From Alisma plantago-aquatica (Eukaryota > Streptophyta > Magnoliopsida > Alismatales > Alismataceae): a stretch of DNA of 64,000 nucleotides. Below the pieces are notes generated by a model. That model made no database searches. It saw only the letters and a program-made list of their open reading frames with translations, and had not been told where the DNA came from. The stretch lies in NCBI GenBank assembly GCA_963693085.1, contig OY856409.1, positions 524,084,803-524,148,802 on the forward strand, given 5' to 3'. Positions within the stretch are counted from its first letter, which is position 1. Each line of letters begins with the position of its first letter. Shown here piece after piece: positions 11,005 through 23,480 of the stretch. A program made the translations under genes and the position numbers.

Positions 11005-11320
11005 AGGTAAAGCCTCCAATTGACTAGGTTTGCATCCTCAATTCATCCTTAAGATATGTTAACAAATAATCCCTATAAACATGTAATGTTTATTTAATAG
11101 AATTGATGATTGTCTTGGTTATTAATAATAGATGACAAAAATAAAATGCTTAATTTTAATGTATATCCTGGATAAACCTTGTATATATGTGTCTGCCCTA
11201 GCAACCTTATATTGGATCCCACAACAATATTTAGTACATGAGCTAGTTTGAAAATTTGAAATAAATGATGAATGATATGATACTTACATTTATTAGTAAT
11301 GATTATCTTGATGATGAACA
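11005..11320. other. Spacer between the CACTA remnant and element D
   Basis: AT-rich, no frame or repeat recognised. It may be the remainder of the CACTA element or the original target of element D. The five bases before D's LTR are GAACA; the matching right-hand duplication is not in the window because D's 3' end is interrupted. Confidence 0.4.
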
Positions 11321-12479
11321 TGTTGGTATGTATGCCCATAGAGCAAGTCATGTGATGATAGTAATGGGATACTTTGTAAATGATTTGAATAATAATAAAG
11401 GCAATTTTCCGATCTATATGTTTTAACTTTTTCTGAGATGATAGTGTAACATGATAGATGTCTAAAGAATTGTTTTACTCGATGACGAATTCTTTTGTGT
11501 TGAGGACCTAAATGATGAGATTATACGGATGTTAAGAGTATACTTTCTTGTTCAGTCCCTAGTCGATTGTTATTGTGGAAATAACCATAGACATCAATAA
11601 CACTAAAGAATAGATTGTGTGTTGTTTGATGACAGAATCTCATTAGTCATGATATAGTGATATCAAACCAAGCACATAGGTACTTGTTAGAGAACAAGTG
11701 TACCAGACAGACCCACCGTGAGAGTGACACATGGAACCATGATTTGGTAGTCACAGTCAGCTCTCACAGTGATGGTGATGAGTGTGATTCTTCGACCTGA
11801 AATCACTACACTCAACACATGTCGTTAGGTACACTTTGACATCATCCATCGCAGTCCTGAAACATGGGTTGTTATAAAGGTGATGATTGGGTGACTTTGA
11901 CACATGGGGCTTTTGAGGGGTGAGTGATAGATATGGGATTTGTCCCTCCTAAGGGATTTTGATGTCCATGGGCACTTGATGAGTAGGATTGAGAAAGGCA
12001 TGTGCATGCATGTGTGAATCAATATGTGATATTGATGTCACACACATGTCACCCAGTCTGCTCTGATATCAAGGAAATGGATGAACATTGAAAGGATGAT
12101 TGTACCATGCCTTGAGTTCATTCAGGACATTAGTGACAAAGGAATTATACATTCACTATAACACCATTCATGGATTGTAGGATTGAAAGTTGTTCTCCAA
12201 CTTTCTTTTTCACTTGGGTAGCACTGATGTGTGACTAGGCACCTCTCTTTGCTTTTAAAGTCATAAGTGTTAGGGACTTTCACAGCCAATGTGAAATGGA
12301 CCTATAGGGTCACACACACTAGGACATGTTCCTAGAAGAGGAGTTTCTCCATAAATCTTCTTTGGATTGATTATAAAAGGAGTTTAGTAGTTCAATTAAA
12401 CACCCAATCAATTGATAAATCAAAATCATAGTGTTCAAAGTGTTGAATCAGATTATTAGAGTATCAGATTGATTGAAAC

Positions 12480-12800
12480 TGCAATTGACTGATCTACTGC
12501 CCCAACCGATCGACTCATAGAGATGAACCGATCAGCTCAAGCTGGTGAGCCGACCCGCTCAGGTCAATGAACCGATCGGTTCACATTGTTGAACTGGTCA
12601 GGTGACCAACCAAGTTTGTTTTACTTGTTCAAATTTGATTTGGACAAGGACTAATAGTTGATTAGTTGGAAACAAACATGAAAGTCAATTTGAGTTGGAC
12701 CAGGACCACAAACTGATCAGCTCATGCTTGAACCGATCGGCTCAAGGGCCTAGATGATCGGTTCAGGGCTGAACCGATCAGTTCAACTAGCGTAGTTTGT
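12480..12800 (+). promoter_or_regulatory. Cluster of palindromic CCGATCGG motifs in the D LTR, upstream of TATA
   Basis: Within about 320 bp there are many variants of AACCGATCGGTTC, including the perfect 16-bp palindrome TGAACCGATCGGTTCA at 12568-12583. The cluster ends about 90 bp before the TATA box, where enhancer elements of LTR promoters are expected. Equivalent clusters occur in the other LTRs of this family (19440-19735, 27840-28230, 34600-34990). Confidence 0.7.
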
Positions 12801-12888
12801 CAAGTTTTGTGGAAAATATTGAACCCTTCTACTCCTGCTTTAATCATGCATTTCCCGGGGTAGAGAACCCTATCCCATGACCCTCCTA

Positions 12889-12900
12889 CATATATAGGGG
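12889..12900 (+). promoter_or_regulatory. TATA box of D 5' LTR
   Basis: CATATATAGGGG follows the palindrome cluster. The same position in D's 3' LTR (19824-19834) and in both B LTRs reads CTATATATATAGG. Transcription of the element probably starts 25-35 bp downstream. Confidence 0.7.
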
Positions 12901-13425
12901 TATTGGGGGATTCTTTTAGTATAACACAAAACACCAGTTGCTCTGCAAAGTTGTCGTTCTTCTGGTTGTGGTAACCAAGAGAGCCCGAGCAAGTGCTACC
13001 CGATTAGGGAGGCATAGTAAGGGAAAGACAACTACAGAAAAACGATTGGTGGTAGGAGAGTGGGTCGGTGACTAGTATGCCGACAGGAGGGTACAACTCC
13101 TTCTGGTGCCTTGTGTGACAAGGCGATCGAAGTTCCAAGTGGTCCGTGTGGACTACTATAGAGGCGGGAGACTTCTTCTGCTCGGAGGATAGTTGTCAAT
13201 CCCAACAGTCCCGGTGAGACCAGGAGCTGCACAGACACCATCGAAGACTGGATGTGAAGACCATGCAAGCCACAAGGTAACATCACCAAGCAAGCCTCGG
13301 GACAAGGTATGTCTCTACAAACCATTCTTCCTCTTGTATAGATGTTGAAGCAATTCCTTTATACTGGGTTTGGGGAGAAAATTTTAGTTTCCACTTCTAT
13401 CTCTGCCTCCTCTAAAACCCAAGAG

Positions 13426-13437
13426 TGGTATCAGAAC
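13426..13437 (+). other. Primer-binding site of D (initiator-Met tRNA)
   Basis: TGGTATCAGAAC begins two bases after the LTR end. It matches the 3' end complement of plant initiator-Met tRNA (TGGTATCAGAGC) except one base. The same site in B reads TGGTATCAGAGCC on the minus strand. Confidence 0.9.
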
Positions 13438-13440
13438 TAC

Positions 13441-14785
13441 GTCAACTTCTCTATACTTTAGGATTATCGATGTTATCGATTTTGATTTGTCACCTTTATT
13501 TATTGCATATGATGCGAATAAAATTGGCTTTATGCATGTCCAATCCTAAATCCACAAATCCCAAAATACATATATGATATGTAATATGAATGCACTCGAT
13601 AAACGTCACCCTTAAACGAGTTTTGTGATAGATGTATAGCATGGTTATGTCCAATAAACCCTATGTATGTGTGCTTGGTTGAATGTGGTTGCTTGCATCT
13701 CGGTCTGCGCACTGATTCCCTACCTCCTTTTCTTGATGTAACTCGAGATAACTTGATATTTCTTTCTTATCTTTGCTCCCCCCGAATGTAACTCGAGGTT
13801 TCTCAATTCAAATGTAAATAAGGTAGAACTTTTATTTCTTGTTATGTCATAGAACGGCGACAATTGAGACGATCGATTTAAGGTGCAAATTGATCAATTG
13901 GCATTCCAGACGATCAGTTCTAGGAGCGAGACGAGCGGGTGGTGGCCATGAGGAGATGCACAATGATCAGGTGAACCGATCAATTGGAGAAGCCAATCGA
14001 TCGGCTGGTGGCACCCAACCGACCGGCCTGATGGTGAACCGATCAATCATGGAGATGAGTTGATCAAACCTAGAACAACAAAGCGCGGAGTTCATCTTGT
14101 ATAGGTTGCATGTGATGTGGGCCTAGATGAGTGTGATTCCTCTTGGCTCGATGAATCACATTAGGATGACAATTATCATCGCTTTTATCGTTTTGCATGT
14201 TTTCTGTGGGATATAGCATATATATGATACATACTATATATTGTGGTGATTGGATATGTATATGTACCTATAAAAACCAAATCCCTCATTAAATAATAAG
14301 TCTTATATGCCTTCCATTAGCGACACACATGAAAAACTTGATCGACCAAATGTAGGTTATGCCAAATCGTGGTGCGTCGTCCATCTTGCGGAAGTGTGAA
14401 GGGTAGATATGCAGGATCTGCCAAAGCAAGATGCATGATTACCATGTCGGCTTTTGGGTTAGACTTAACTGGTGATTCTTAGAGCGTCTAAGCCCATAGG
14501 CACGAGATGAATGGCAAGGAGTTGTGCATTTCATCTATCCAAGAGTTGCATAGGATGCAATTGGCAAGTGTTGCCTACCTAAATAATCTATATTATGGGT
14601 GATCAGCCAAAGCTGACTCATGATTGGATGAAATACAGATCTTGGACCCACTAGAAGATTATACATTGTAATCTTCCGAATTGATAGTGAAGGCTATCAA
14701 TTTGAATCAAAATAGTGGGAGCGATAATTAATTAAAGGTCTAATTAACTATCGTCAAATTTTATTCAAATCAAATCAAATCTAAA
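13441..14785 (+). other. Untranslated leader of D
   Basis: About 1.3 kb between the primer-binding site and the gag remnant, with no supported frame. A second cluster of GATC-centred palindromes (CCGATCAATTGG, ATCGATCGGCTGG, ACCGACCGG) lies at 13857-14062. The leader is conserved in B in reverse (about 33240-33915), which supports it as a genuine element part and not a later insertion. Confidence 0.7.
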
Positions 14786-14791
14786 TGAGTT

Positions 14792-15115
14792 TTGACAAAT
14801 GCAATTTTCTCTTGTACAATGGCAAAAGAATCATCTTTTATAATGGGCAATTTAATTGAGAATAAATTCCATAACTGGTTGGGGATGATGAGAAATATTC
14901 TACACAATCCAAATATACCGGTAGCCTTTGAGTCCACTCTATGTACGCTTAAGGCGTTATTTGAGACAAATGAGAAGAAGGATAGTTCATTGATAGATGT
15001 CAATGGAACGAAGTCTAAGGATAAAGGTGAGGGAGAGAAGGGTTCACTCACCAAACCAAATTCTTCTACATTCAAAACATGGAGAGGATGGAAGGAACAA
15101 TGGAAGAAGAAGTGA
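14792..15115 (+). pseudogene. Internally deleted gag remnant of D
   Basis: A 107-codon frame starting MTNAIFSCTM. LIENKFHNWLGMMRNIL resembles the N-terminal part of copia gag (the N-F-x-x-W block). It then jumps to a Lys-rich tail, KSKDKGEGEKG and KEQWKKK, which normally lies near the zinc knuckle. The central capsid part and the CCHC knuckle are missing. At 107 residues it is far shorter than usual copia gag (about 250-300). B keeps a little more of the tail. Confidence 0.7.
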
Positions 15116-15145
15116 GAGATAGAGATCTCTACTTCTGGTGTATAC

Positions 15146-15991
15146 ATGATAGAGATTAACTTTACTACTTCTTTGTCATGGGTACTTGATACTGGATGTG
15201 GATCTCACATTTTTTCAAATGTGAAGGATCTTAAGAGAAGTAGGCCTTTGGGGAAAGGTGAGGTTGAACTATGTGTTTCCAATGGGGCAAGGGTTGCCTC
15301 TAGTTCCATAGGAACCTATGAGTTAACTCTGCCCAGTGGGTTAATAATAGAGTTGAAGAACTGCTATTATGTACCTGCCATAAATAGGAATGTCATTTCC
15401 ATTTCTTGTTTAGACAAGGATGGTTTTGAATTTCTCATTAAGAATGGAAAATGTTTCATTTCAAAAGATGGGATCCTTTATGGAAGTGCCCCAATGTCTT
15501 ATGGTCTATACTTGATAGATCTAGAGACAAGTGTATACAACGTAAACACCAAAAGGCAAAAACTCAAAAACTCAAACAAAACATATCTTTGGCATTGTCG
15601 TCTAGGGCACATAAATGAGAAGCGCATCTCTAGACTCCATAAAGATGGTTATCTAGACTCTTTTGATTATGAATTAATAGAGACATGTGAATCTTGTTTG
15701 TTGGGCAAGATGAAAAAGACTCCCTTTTTAGGTAAAGGTGAGAGAGCTAGTGATCTATTAGGACTCATACATACTGATGTATGTGGGCCTTTTAGAAATA
15801 ATGCCAGAGGTGGGTATCAGTACTTCATTACCTTCACTGATGACTTTAGTAGGTATGGCTATGTGTACGTGATGAAACATAAGTCAGAAACCCTTGAAAG
15901 GTTCAAGGATTTCATGAATGAAGTACAAAACCAACTTGGGAAAAGTATTAAAGCACTTCGATCAGATCGAGGTGGAGAATACTTAAGCTAA
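15146..15991 (+). pseudogene. Copia protease, GAG-pre-integrase and integrase N-terminal part (D)
   Basis: A 281-residue open piece of the copia polyprotein. Residues 15-17 (DTG) are the aspartic protease active site. H150-x4-H155 and C181-x2-C184 form the integrase HHCC zinc motif. D211 (in HTDVCGPF) and D274 (in LRSDRGGEY) are the first two residues of the D-D-35-E triad. A stop at 15989-15991 cuts the core before the catalytic Glu. That Glu lies downstream in the same frame, in GVSERRN near 16070, after further stops. It is the best preserved part of the element, but inactive as it stands. Confidence 0.92.
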
Positions 15992-16690
15992 GAGTTTGAG
16001 GACCTTCTATGAGCCCATGGTATCATATCACAATGGACTCCGCCTGGAACACCACAACATAATGGTGTGTCTGAAAGAAGGAATCACACGTTACTTGATA
16101 TGGTGTGATCAATGATGAGTTTTGCTGATCTTCCGATTTCCTTCTGAGGTTATGCTCTTGAAACTCCCTTGTTTACACTTAACTGAGTACCGTCTAAATC
16201 GGTTCAAAAGACACCACATGAGATATGGACTGGGAAGCATCCCAATGTGTCTTTATGAGGATTTGGGGATGTGAGGCATATGTCAAGAAAATGTTTCCTG
16301 ACAAGCTAGGCCCTAGATCTGATAAATGTTATTTTGTAGGATATCCTAAGGAGACCAAGGGATATTACTTATTCCACCCAACTGACAACAAAGTATTTGT
16401 TTCCAGGGATGATGTGTTCCTAGAAAAGAAATTTATTTCCAAAGAAATATTGGGAGGAAAATAGAGCTTGAAGAGGTTCAAGCCCAATAAGAAAACATTG
16501 AACCAGTAGATTTACAAGAGGAACACAAAGATTCACAAGGTGTTGTGGAATCTCAGTCTCCTCAAGTAACACAAGGACCTCATAGATCTAGTAGGACACG
16601 CCTTGAACCTGAGAGGTTTGGATACCTTGTGACTGAGGTTGGCGGTGAGTTGATCATAGATGATGATCCAACTACCTATCTAGAGGCTAT
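15992..16690 (+). pseudogene. Integrase C-terminal region of D, with stops and a frameshift
   Basis: After the stop the integrase core continues (PGTPQHNGVSERRNHTLLDM) with several nonsense codons. A frame at 16225-16464 then gives IWGCEAYVKK, DKCYFVGYPKETKGYYLF, the conserved C-terminal block of copia integrases. Up to about 16690 an acidic/hydrophilic linker precedes the reverse transcriptase (SRTRLEPERFG). Confidence 0.85.
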
Positions 16691-16699
16691 GGAGGGACC

Positions 16700-17816
16700 A
16701 AATTCTGAGAAATAGCTTCAGGCCATGAAATCTGAGATGGAATCCATGTATTCCAACAAAGTATGGACTTTGGTGGAACCATACAAAAGGGTAAAACCCA
16801 TAGGGTGCAAGTGGGTCTTCAAGAAGAAGACTGACATGGATGGCAATGTGCAAACTTATAAAGGTAGATTGGTTGCAAAGGGTTTATAACAAGTTCAAGG
16901 TGTTGACCTTGATGAAACTTTTTCTCTAGTTGCCATGATTAAGTCCATCAGGATCATGCTTGCTATTGCGGCTTACTATGATTATGAGATTTGGCAAATG
17001 GATGTTAAAACCACATTCCTTAATGGGAATATAAATGAGGATGTGAACATGAAACAACCTGAAGGTTTTGTAGATCCAAAGAATGCCAATAAAGTTTGTA
17101 AGATACAAAGGTCAATCTATGGATTGAAGCAAGCATCTCGGAGTTGTAACCTTCGATTTGATGAGGAAGTCAAAATGTTTGGCTTTATTCAAAATGAAGA
17201 TGAACCTTGTGTGTACAACAAGGATAGTGGGAGCACGACCACATTCCTCATATTGTATGTGGATGACATACTATTGATGGGGAATGATGTCACATCCTTA
17301 AAGAAGGTAAAGACTTGGCTTAGGAATACTTTCTCAATGAAGGACTTAGGATAAGCATCCTACATTTTAGGTATTAAGATCTATAGAGATAGATATAAAA
17401 GGCTTCTCATCCTAAGTCAAAGAACATACATTGACAAAGTGATGAATCGGTTCAGCATGGAGAACTCAAAGAGAGGCAACATCCCCATGCTACATGGAGT
17501 CACCATCTCTAGAGCTCAATGTCCCCAATCTTGTGAAGAGAGGGAGCGTATGAATGGGATCCCATATGCATCAGCCATCAGATCCATCATGTACACTATG
17601 TTGTGCACATGCTCAGATTTCTCGTATGCTCTCAACATGATGAGCATGTACCATTCAGATACCGGGGATGCTCACTGGACAGCTGTAAAGAACATCCTCA
17701 AGTACTTGCGAAGGACTAAGGATCAGTTCCTTATATTCGGCGGCGAGGAAGAATTGGTAGTAAGGGGTTACACCAATGCAAGCTTCCAAACCAACAAAGA
17801 TGATTACAGATTGTAA
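16700..17816 (+). pseudogene. Copia reverse transcriptase of D
   Basis: Reads KPIGCKWVFKKKTDMDGN, a stop near 16887, then QMDVKTTFLNG, PEGFVDPKNANKVCK, SIYGLKQASRS and the catalytic YVDDILLMGND (about 17257-17289). A TAA at 17352-17354 replaces the Glu expected in KDLGEASYILGI, after which the frame resumes unchanged to YASAIRSIMY and WTAVKNILKYLRRTKD. The polymerase motifs are intact but the frame is broken by stops at both ends. Confidence 0.92.
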
Positions 17817-17830
17817 TCAGGATTTGTATT

Positions 17831-18190
17831 TTGCTAAACAATGGAAGTGTGAGGTGGAAGAGTTCCAAGCAAGAAACAGTTGCCGATTCTACTACAGAGG
17901 CCAAGTATATTACTGCTTCACATGAAGAAAAGGAGGCTGTGTGGATCAGGAAGTTCATCACTGAACTTGGTGTAGTTCCCAGTAGCTGTGATGCAATTGA
18001 GCATTATTGTGACAATAATGGAGCTATTGCTCAAGCGAAGGAGCCCAAATCACATCAGTGGTCCAAGCACATACTGCGGCACTTCCATCTGATACGAGAG
18101 ATCGTACAATGAGGAGATGCAAAGATTTGCAACGTACCAACTGAAGACAACATAGCTGATCCACTGACTAAGGCCCTTTCTTAATAGAAG
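17831..18190 (+). pseudogene. Copia RNase H and C terminus of D
   Basis: After a frameshift near 17816, KSSKQETVADSTTEAKYITAS gives the RNase H core with Asp and Glu, followed by HYCDNNGAIAQAKEP and SKHILRHFHLIREIV. A stop at 18110-18112 interrupts; the same frame goes on to KICNVPTEDNIADPLTKALS, the usual C-terminal signature of copia pol. Confidence 0.9.
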
Positions 18191-18242
18191 CATGATGGTC
18201 ATGCTAGGTCACAAGGACTAAGGTTCCTAGGTGACTGACTCT

Positions 18243-18259
18243 AAGTGCAAGTGGGAGTC
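18243..18259 (+). other. Polypurine tract of D
   Basis: AAGTGCAAGTGGGAGTC lies immediately before the 3' LTR. The reverse complement is present next to the left LTR of B at 29384-29400. It primes plus-strand DNA synthesis. Confidence 0.85.
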
Positions 18260-20236
18260 TATTGGTATGTATTCCCATAGAGCAAGTCTAGTGATGATTG
18301 TAATGGGATACTTTGTAAATGATTTTAATAATAATAAAGGCAATTTTCCGATCTATATGTTTTAACTGTTTCTGATATGATAGTGTAACATGATAGATGT
18401 CTAAAGAATTGTTTTACTCGATGACATATGCTTTTGGGTTGAGGACCTAAATGATGAGATCATACAGATGTTAAGAGTATACTTTCTTGTTCAGTCCCTA
18501 GTCGGTTGTTATTATGGAAATAACCATAGACATCAATAACACTAAAGACTAGATTGTGTGTTGGTTGATGACAAAATCTCATTAGTCATGATATAGTGAT
18601 ATCAAACCAAGCACATAGGTACTTGTTAGAGAACAAGTGTACCAGACAGACCCACTGTGAGAGTGACACATGGAACCATGATTTGGTAGTCACAGTCGGC
18701 TCTCACAGTGATGGTGCTGAGTGTGATTCTTCAACTTGAAATCACTACACTCAACACATGTCATTGGGTACACTTTGACATCATCAAACGCAGTCCTGAA
18801 ACATGGCTTGTTATAAAGGTGATGATTGGGTGACTTTGACACATGGGGCTTCTGAGAGGTGAGTGATAGATATGGGATTTGTCCCTCCTAAGGGAGTTTG
18901 ATGTACATGGCCACTTGATGAGTAGGATTGAGAAAGGCATGTTCATGCATGTGTGAATCAATATGTGATATTGATGTCACACACATCTCACCCAATCTAC
19001 TCTGAGATCAAGGAAATGGATGAATGTTGAAAGGATGACTGTACCATGCCTTGAGTTCATTCAGGACATTAGTGACAAAGGAATTATACATTCACTGTAA
19101 CACCATTCACGGATTGTAGGATTAAAAGTTGTTCTCCAACTTTCTATTTCACTTGGGTAGCACTGATGTGTGACTAGGCACCACTCTTTGCTTGTGAAGT
19201 CATAAGTGTTATGGACTTTCACTGCCAATGTGAAATGGACCTGCAGGGTCACACACACTAGGACATGTTCCTAGAAGTGGAGTTTCTCCATAAATCTTGT
19301 TTGGATTGATTACTAAAGGAGTTTAGTAGTTCAATTAAACATCCAATCGATTGATAGCTCAAAATCATAGTGTTCAAAGTGTTGGATCAGATGATTAGAG
19401 TGTCAGATTGATTGAAACTGCAATTGACTGATTTTGCCCCAACCCATCGGCTCATAGAGATGAATTGATCGGCTGAGGTTGGTGATCCGACCAGCTCACG
19501 TCAATGAACTGATCGGTTCACATTGTTGAACTGGTCGGGTGACCAACTGAGTTTGTTTTACTTGTTCAAATTTGATTTGGACAAGGACTAATAGTTGATT
19601 AGTTGGAAACAAACATGAAAGTCAATTTGAGTTGGACTAGGACCACGAACCGATTGGCTCATGCTTGAACCGATCGGCTCAAGGGCCCAGACGATCAGTT
19701 CAGGGTTGAACCGATCGGTTCAACTGGCGCAGTTTGTCTGGTTTTGTGGAAAATATAGAACCCTTCTACTCCTACTTTAATCCCACATTGCCCGGGGTAG
19801 CGAACCCTGTCCCATGACCCTGCTATATATATAGGGGTATTGGGGGCTTCTCTCAGTACAACACAGAACACCAGTTGCTCTACCAAGTTGTCGTTCTTCT
19901 GGTTGTGGTAACCAGGAGAGCCCGAGCAAGTGCTACTTGATTAGGGAGGCACAACAAGGGAAAGACAACTATAGAAAAAAGACTGGTGACAGGCGAGTGT
20001 GTCGGTGACTAGTATGCCGATAGGAGGGTATGACTCCTTCCATTTCCTTGTATGACAAGGCGATTAGAGTTCTAGGTGGACTGTGTGGACTACTACAGAG
20101 GCGGGAGAATTCTGCCGCTCGGAGGACAACTGTCAATCCCAACAGTCCCGGTGAGACCAGGAGCTGCACAAATACTATCCAAGACTGGAGGTGAATACCG
20201 CACAAGCCATGAGGTAACGTCACTGAGCAAGCCTCG
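18260..20236 (+). repeat. 3' LTR of copia element D, interrupted
   Basis: Begins TATTGGTATG (G-to-A change in the TGTTGG start) and follows the 5' LTR to GAGCAAGCCTCG, equal to about 13300 in the 5' LTR. The last ~125 bp are missing because gypsy LTR C starts at 20237. TATA box at 19824-19834; a perfect TGAACCGATCGGTTCA palindrome at 19707-19722. Confidence 0.92.
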
Positions 20237-23200
20237 TGTAATGACCCCACCTCCCGGTAACCCCCAATTAAGGGAGGCCAAAAGGTTGGTGCCGTTATCC
20301 AATTAACAGGATCAAAGGTTCGACAAATAATCAATAACAATTAACAAATTTTAGCAACTAAATTGAAAACTGGTATAAAATAAAACTTTTCATACCTTTT
20401 TCAAAACTGGGATATCTACATCTCTCCGCATCGTAATTCTACTCTAACTAATTATCCTTTGTACTTTAACTCTTAATTAATTTCACATATGCCACTTTAC
20501 TGCTTGTCCTTTTCAAGCTTGTACCTAAAACGCCGACAAACAAAACGTCGGTCAGCATATCGGAATATGCTGGTATGTGGGGACAAACAAAACTTTGCAC
20601 ATATGTATAACAATCTAATTATCACAATCAAGTTAATTAACAAGCCAATTTACACTTTTCAGTATGACATTCTCCACCGCTTTTGCCCTAACCCTGGCAT
20701 ACCCACCTTAGGGTTTCTTTTGCCAATGACTTAAGGCCACCTTATCAATCCCAAGCTTGGTGCATGGGGTCACTCTTCATAGTGCCCGTTAGTCATTCAA
20801 TATCATAGGCCACCTTCTCATTCCCGAGCTTGGTGCCTGGGGTCACCACTCATGGTGCCCATTAGTCTACCCATCTGGGCCTGACCTTTGGCATCATCCA
20901 TCAGGGTGGCATGTAGGTGCGAGAATACATACTTCTATTATTAATGTGATATTCATAGTGACTTTATGATTTGCAAGTATGAACATCCAAATTGATAATT
21001 TGCATTCAATGCAATTTAACCATCCAGAAAATCCTCGGGAAACTAAGGCGGTTATTCATAATTAACCACATACCTGTCAGGCTGATTTGAGATAGAATGA
21101 TCCATTCAATCCAATAAATCAAGTCATCCAATCAAGCAAGTGCAAAAATCCTAAAATTACATTCAATTTCCTTTTTATCAAAATCTATCCAAATCATATA
21201 GCTACTTATGGTTCTATTCCTTTTTAGGGTTTCTTCCTCTTTTTAGGGTTTATTTTACAATTAGGGTTTTATTTCATCTTACTCTTTTAAACCCAAATTT
21301 TCTCATCTATCCTTCACAAAAGATGATTAAGGTTATCCTTTAACACATTTAATCTTAATTTTAGATTAAAGCACAGTTAACCATCAATTAAGTTCATTAA
21401 GCCTCTTTTCCATTAAAACTACCATTTTTATCCATTCGAAAACCCTATTTTCTACATTAAGAGTATTTAACCACAATTAGGAACTTTAATGCTCTAAACA
21501 GCTTAGATTCAACATATTCCAACTTTAATCATGAAATTAATCAATTAATACCATTAATAATCTCATTCACTAATATTAGGGTTTCAAGGCCCATTAAAGC
21601 TTTTTCATGCACATGAAACTCTAAGTTAAATCAATTACGCACAAAATTCATCCTTTTTGTTCCTAATGTTCCCTTTTATCATTAACAGGTTAATACCAAC
21701 TTTAATCATAAATTAAACCCTACTAATCACATTAATCATATCAATATAGGGTTCTTTAAACATTAATACATTTAAGTGATATCTTCCATTACTTTTCGAA
21801 TTGCAAAAGGAATCAGGCTTCATTTATATTTTTAATGGATTCCTCTCATTGTTGTGAGAAAAATTCATGTATAACATGCATCCATCCGAGCTATGGTTAA
21901 ATAGATATGATTTTTGTAAAATTGACTTACTTTGGCCAATGGGGGCTGCCACGTAGGCGCCTTCCATACAACGCATTTTGCTAGTTTTGGAAACATGACG
22001 AAAAAATGACTTTGCCCTTGGTAAGTTAAGCGCCTTCTACAGCCCGTGGAGGGAAACTCCGTCCAATGCCAACCTTCCTTTCTTCAACCTCGAGCCGCCC
22101 TAGGGCTGCCGCCCTAGCTACGACCGGAGCAACCTTCCTTCCTCTTCCTGGACTCGAGAGCCCCCGACGACCACTCCATTACCTCCGCCGTCCACCGTCA
22201 TCCTCCACTCACCTTTGACCCATGTCTAGGATGGCCGGGACGGGTTAGGCAGAGCTGCATGTTGTGGCCGTTCAATGCATTAGTGCGGCTGCTATGCATC
22301 ATCGTTTAGAGAATGGCGTCATTGGCTAGACCTACCTATGGCATCGTGGCACGTCCAGATCCATTGCCAACCCACCCGAGCGCCTCGTTGCTCCAGGGTC
22401 ATGCTGCTTTCATCTTCTAGGGTTTAAGGACAAAGACAAGGAGGAAGAAGGTAGGGAAGAGAGAGTGTATTGTATGAAATTTCCCTGGAACTCGATCCTG
22501 AGGGTCTACCCTTTATATAGGGTGAGGAAATAAGACTTAGGTCGGCTATTCACGAATCAAGGAGTCCCTTTCCAAGTAGGAAATCAATTCCTTCAATAAG
22601 AAACTGGTTCTCTCTCTCTCATATTTCTTTAGTATTCCTTCTTCTTTTGATATTAGGATTTCAAAAATTATCCCTCTTATTCTCTTTGTTCTTGCTTTTT
22701 AAACCATAAGAACGAAATCTTATTTCCCTTTAAAAGCAATTACTTTCTTTTTAGCAATACCACATAATACACTAATAATGTATTCACATTATATTATTAT
22801 TTTCTTTTATAGGTATTTTCACTTTCCTCTTTCTTCATTGGGACTCCTTGGATCACAAGAAACTCTATTATTTTGAAATCCCTTTCTATTGGATACTCAT
22901 TATCCTTGTAGATGCATTAATATGCATTATTTCACATTATCTTGTTTATTTCACATTAAAATATCTCTTTTTGAGTATTTCTCTTTATTTCTCTTTTATT
23001 TTCCTCATTGGTATGCCTTTTATCATTAGGAATCCTTGGGATACGAAAATACACCTAGGATAACTCAATTATACCTCTTTTCACATATTTTCCTCATTTT
23101 ATCATTATTTTCAATTTCTTTCTTAACAAAGAAATACTTAATTGGTCTTTTCTTTTCTTATTGCATTCTCTATGCAACTTTGGACTCCTTGGGACTCAAG

Positions 23201-23465
23201 GAACCCAAGAGGCACGAAATCCAACTTTGGATTATATTCTTTTGCCTTCTAGAGGTTTGCACACCTTTCTTTTCTCAAAAACTTAATTATTCATTTACTT
23301 AATTGAATTTCCTTGTTATTGGGCCCAATAGCCAATAGAGCCCACAAAGCAATCATCAAGGCTATTGTAACGAAATTCATGCATTCAATTATTATTTGTT
23401 CATTTATCTTTAATATGAGAAATTACATTTCTCAACAAATGAACCCAAAATTTGGGGTTGTAACA
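20237..23465 (-). repeat. 3' LTR of gypsy element C
   Basis: About 3.23 kb, TGTAATGACC...GGTTGTAACA, the reverse of A's LTR. It holds the same blocks in reverse order: the GC-rich leader (about 22030-22450), the TATA box (CTTTATATAG, 22511-22520) and the AT-rich U3. Confidence 0.9.
22509..22521 (-). promoter_or_regulatory. TATA box of the C LTR
   Basis: CTATATAAAGGG on the minus strand, the same word and position as in both A LTRs (41756-41766 and 49431-49440). Confidence 0.7.
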
Positions 23466-23480
23466 TCCTTCCCCTCTTAT
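23466..23480 (-). other. Polypurine tract of C
   Basis: On the minus strand ATAAGAGGGGAAGGA directly precedes the LTR, identical to the tract in A at 48478-48492. Confidence 0.85.

Larger units (their letters stand above)
11321..13424 (+). repeat. 5' LTR of copia element D
   Basis: Starts TGTTGG and ends CCCAAGA; the intact relative in B ends CCCAACA, giving the inverted ends TGTTGG/CCAACA. Length 2104 bp. It matches 18260-20236 along its whole surviving length. The primer-binding site follows one base later. Confidence 0.93.
11321..20236 (+). mobile_element. Ty1/copia LTR retrotransposon D, pol broken, 3' LTR interrupted
   Basis: A copia element with 5' LTR, primer-binding site, gag remnant, protease-integrase-reverse transcriptase-RNase H in copia order, polypurine tract and a 3' LTR lacking roughly its last 125 bp. 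The order integrase before reverse transcriptase defines Ty1/copia. It carries numerous stops and frameshifts and cannot be autonomous. Its 3' LTR is cut at 20236 by gypsy element C. Element B (27164-36176) and fragment E are relatives from the same family. Confidence 0.93.

Noticed and set aside
20076..20340. Short plus and minus frames across the D/C junction as genes
   Set aside because: They run through LTR sequence on both sides of an insertion boundary and are chance frames.
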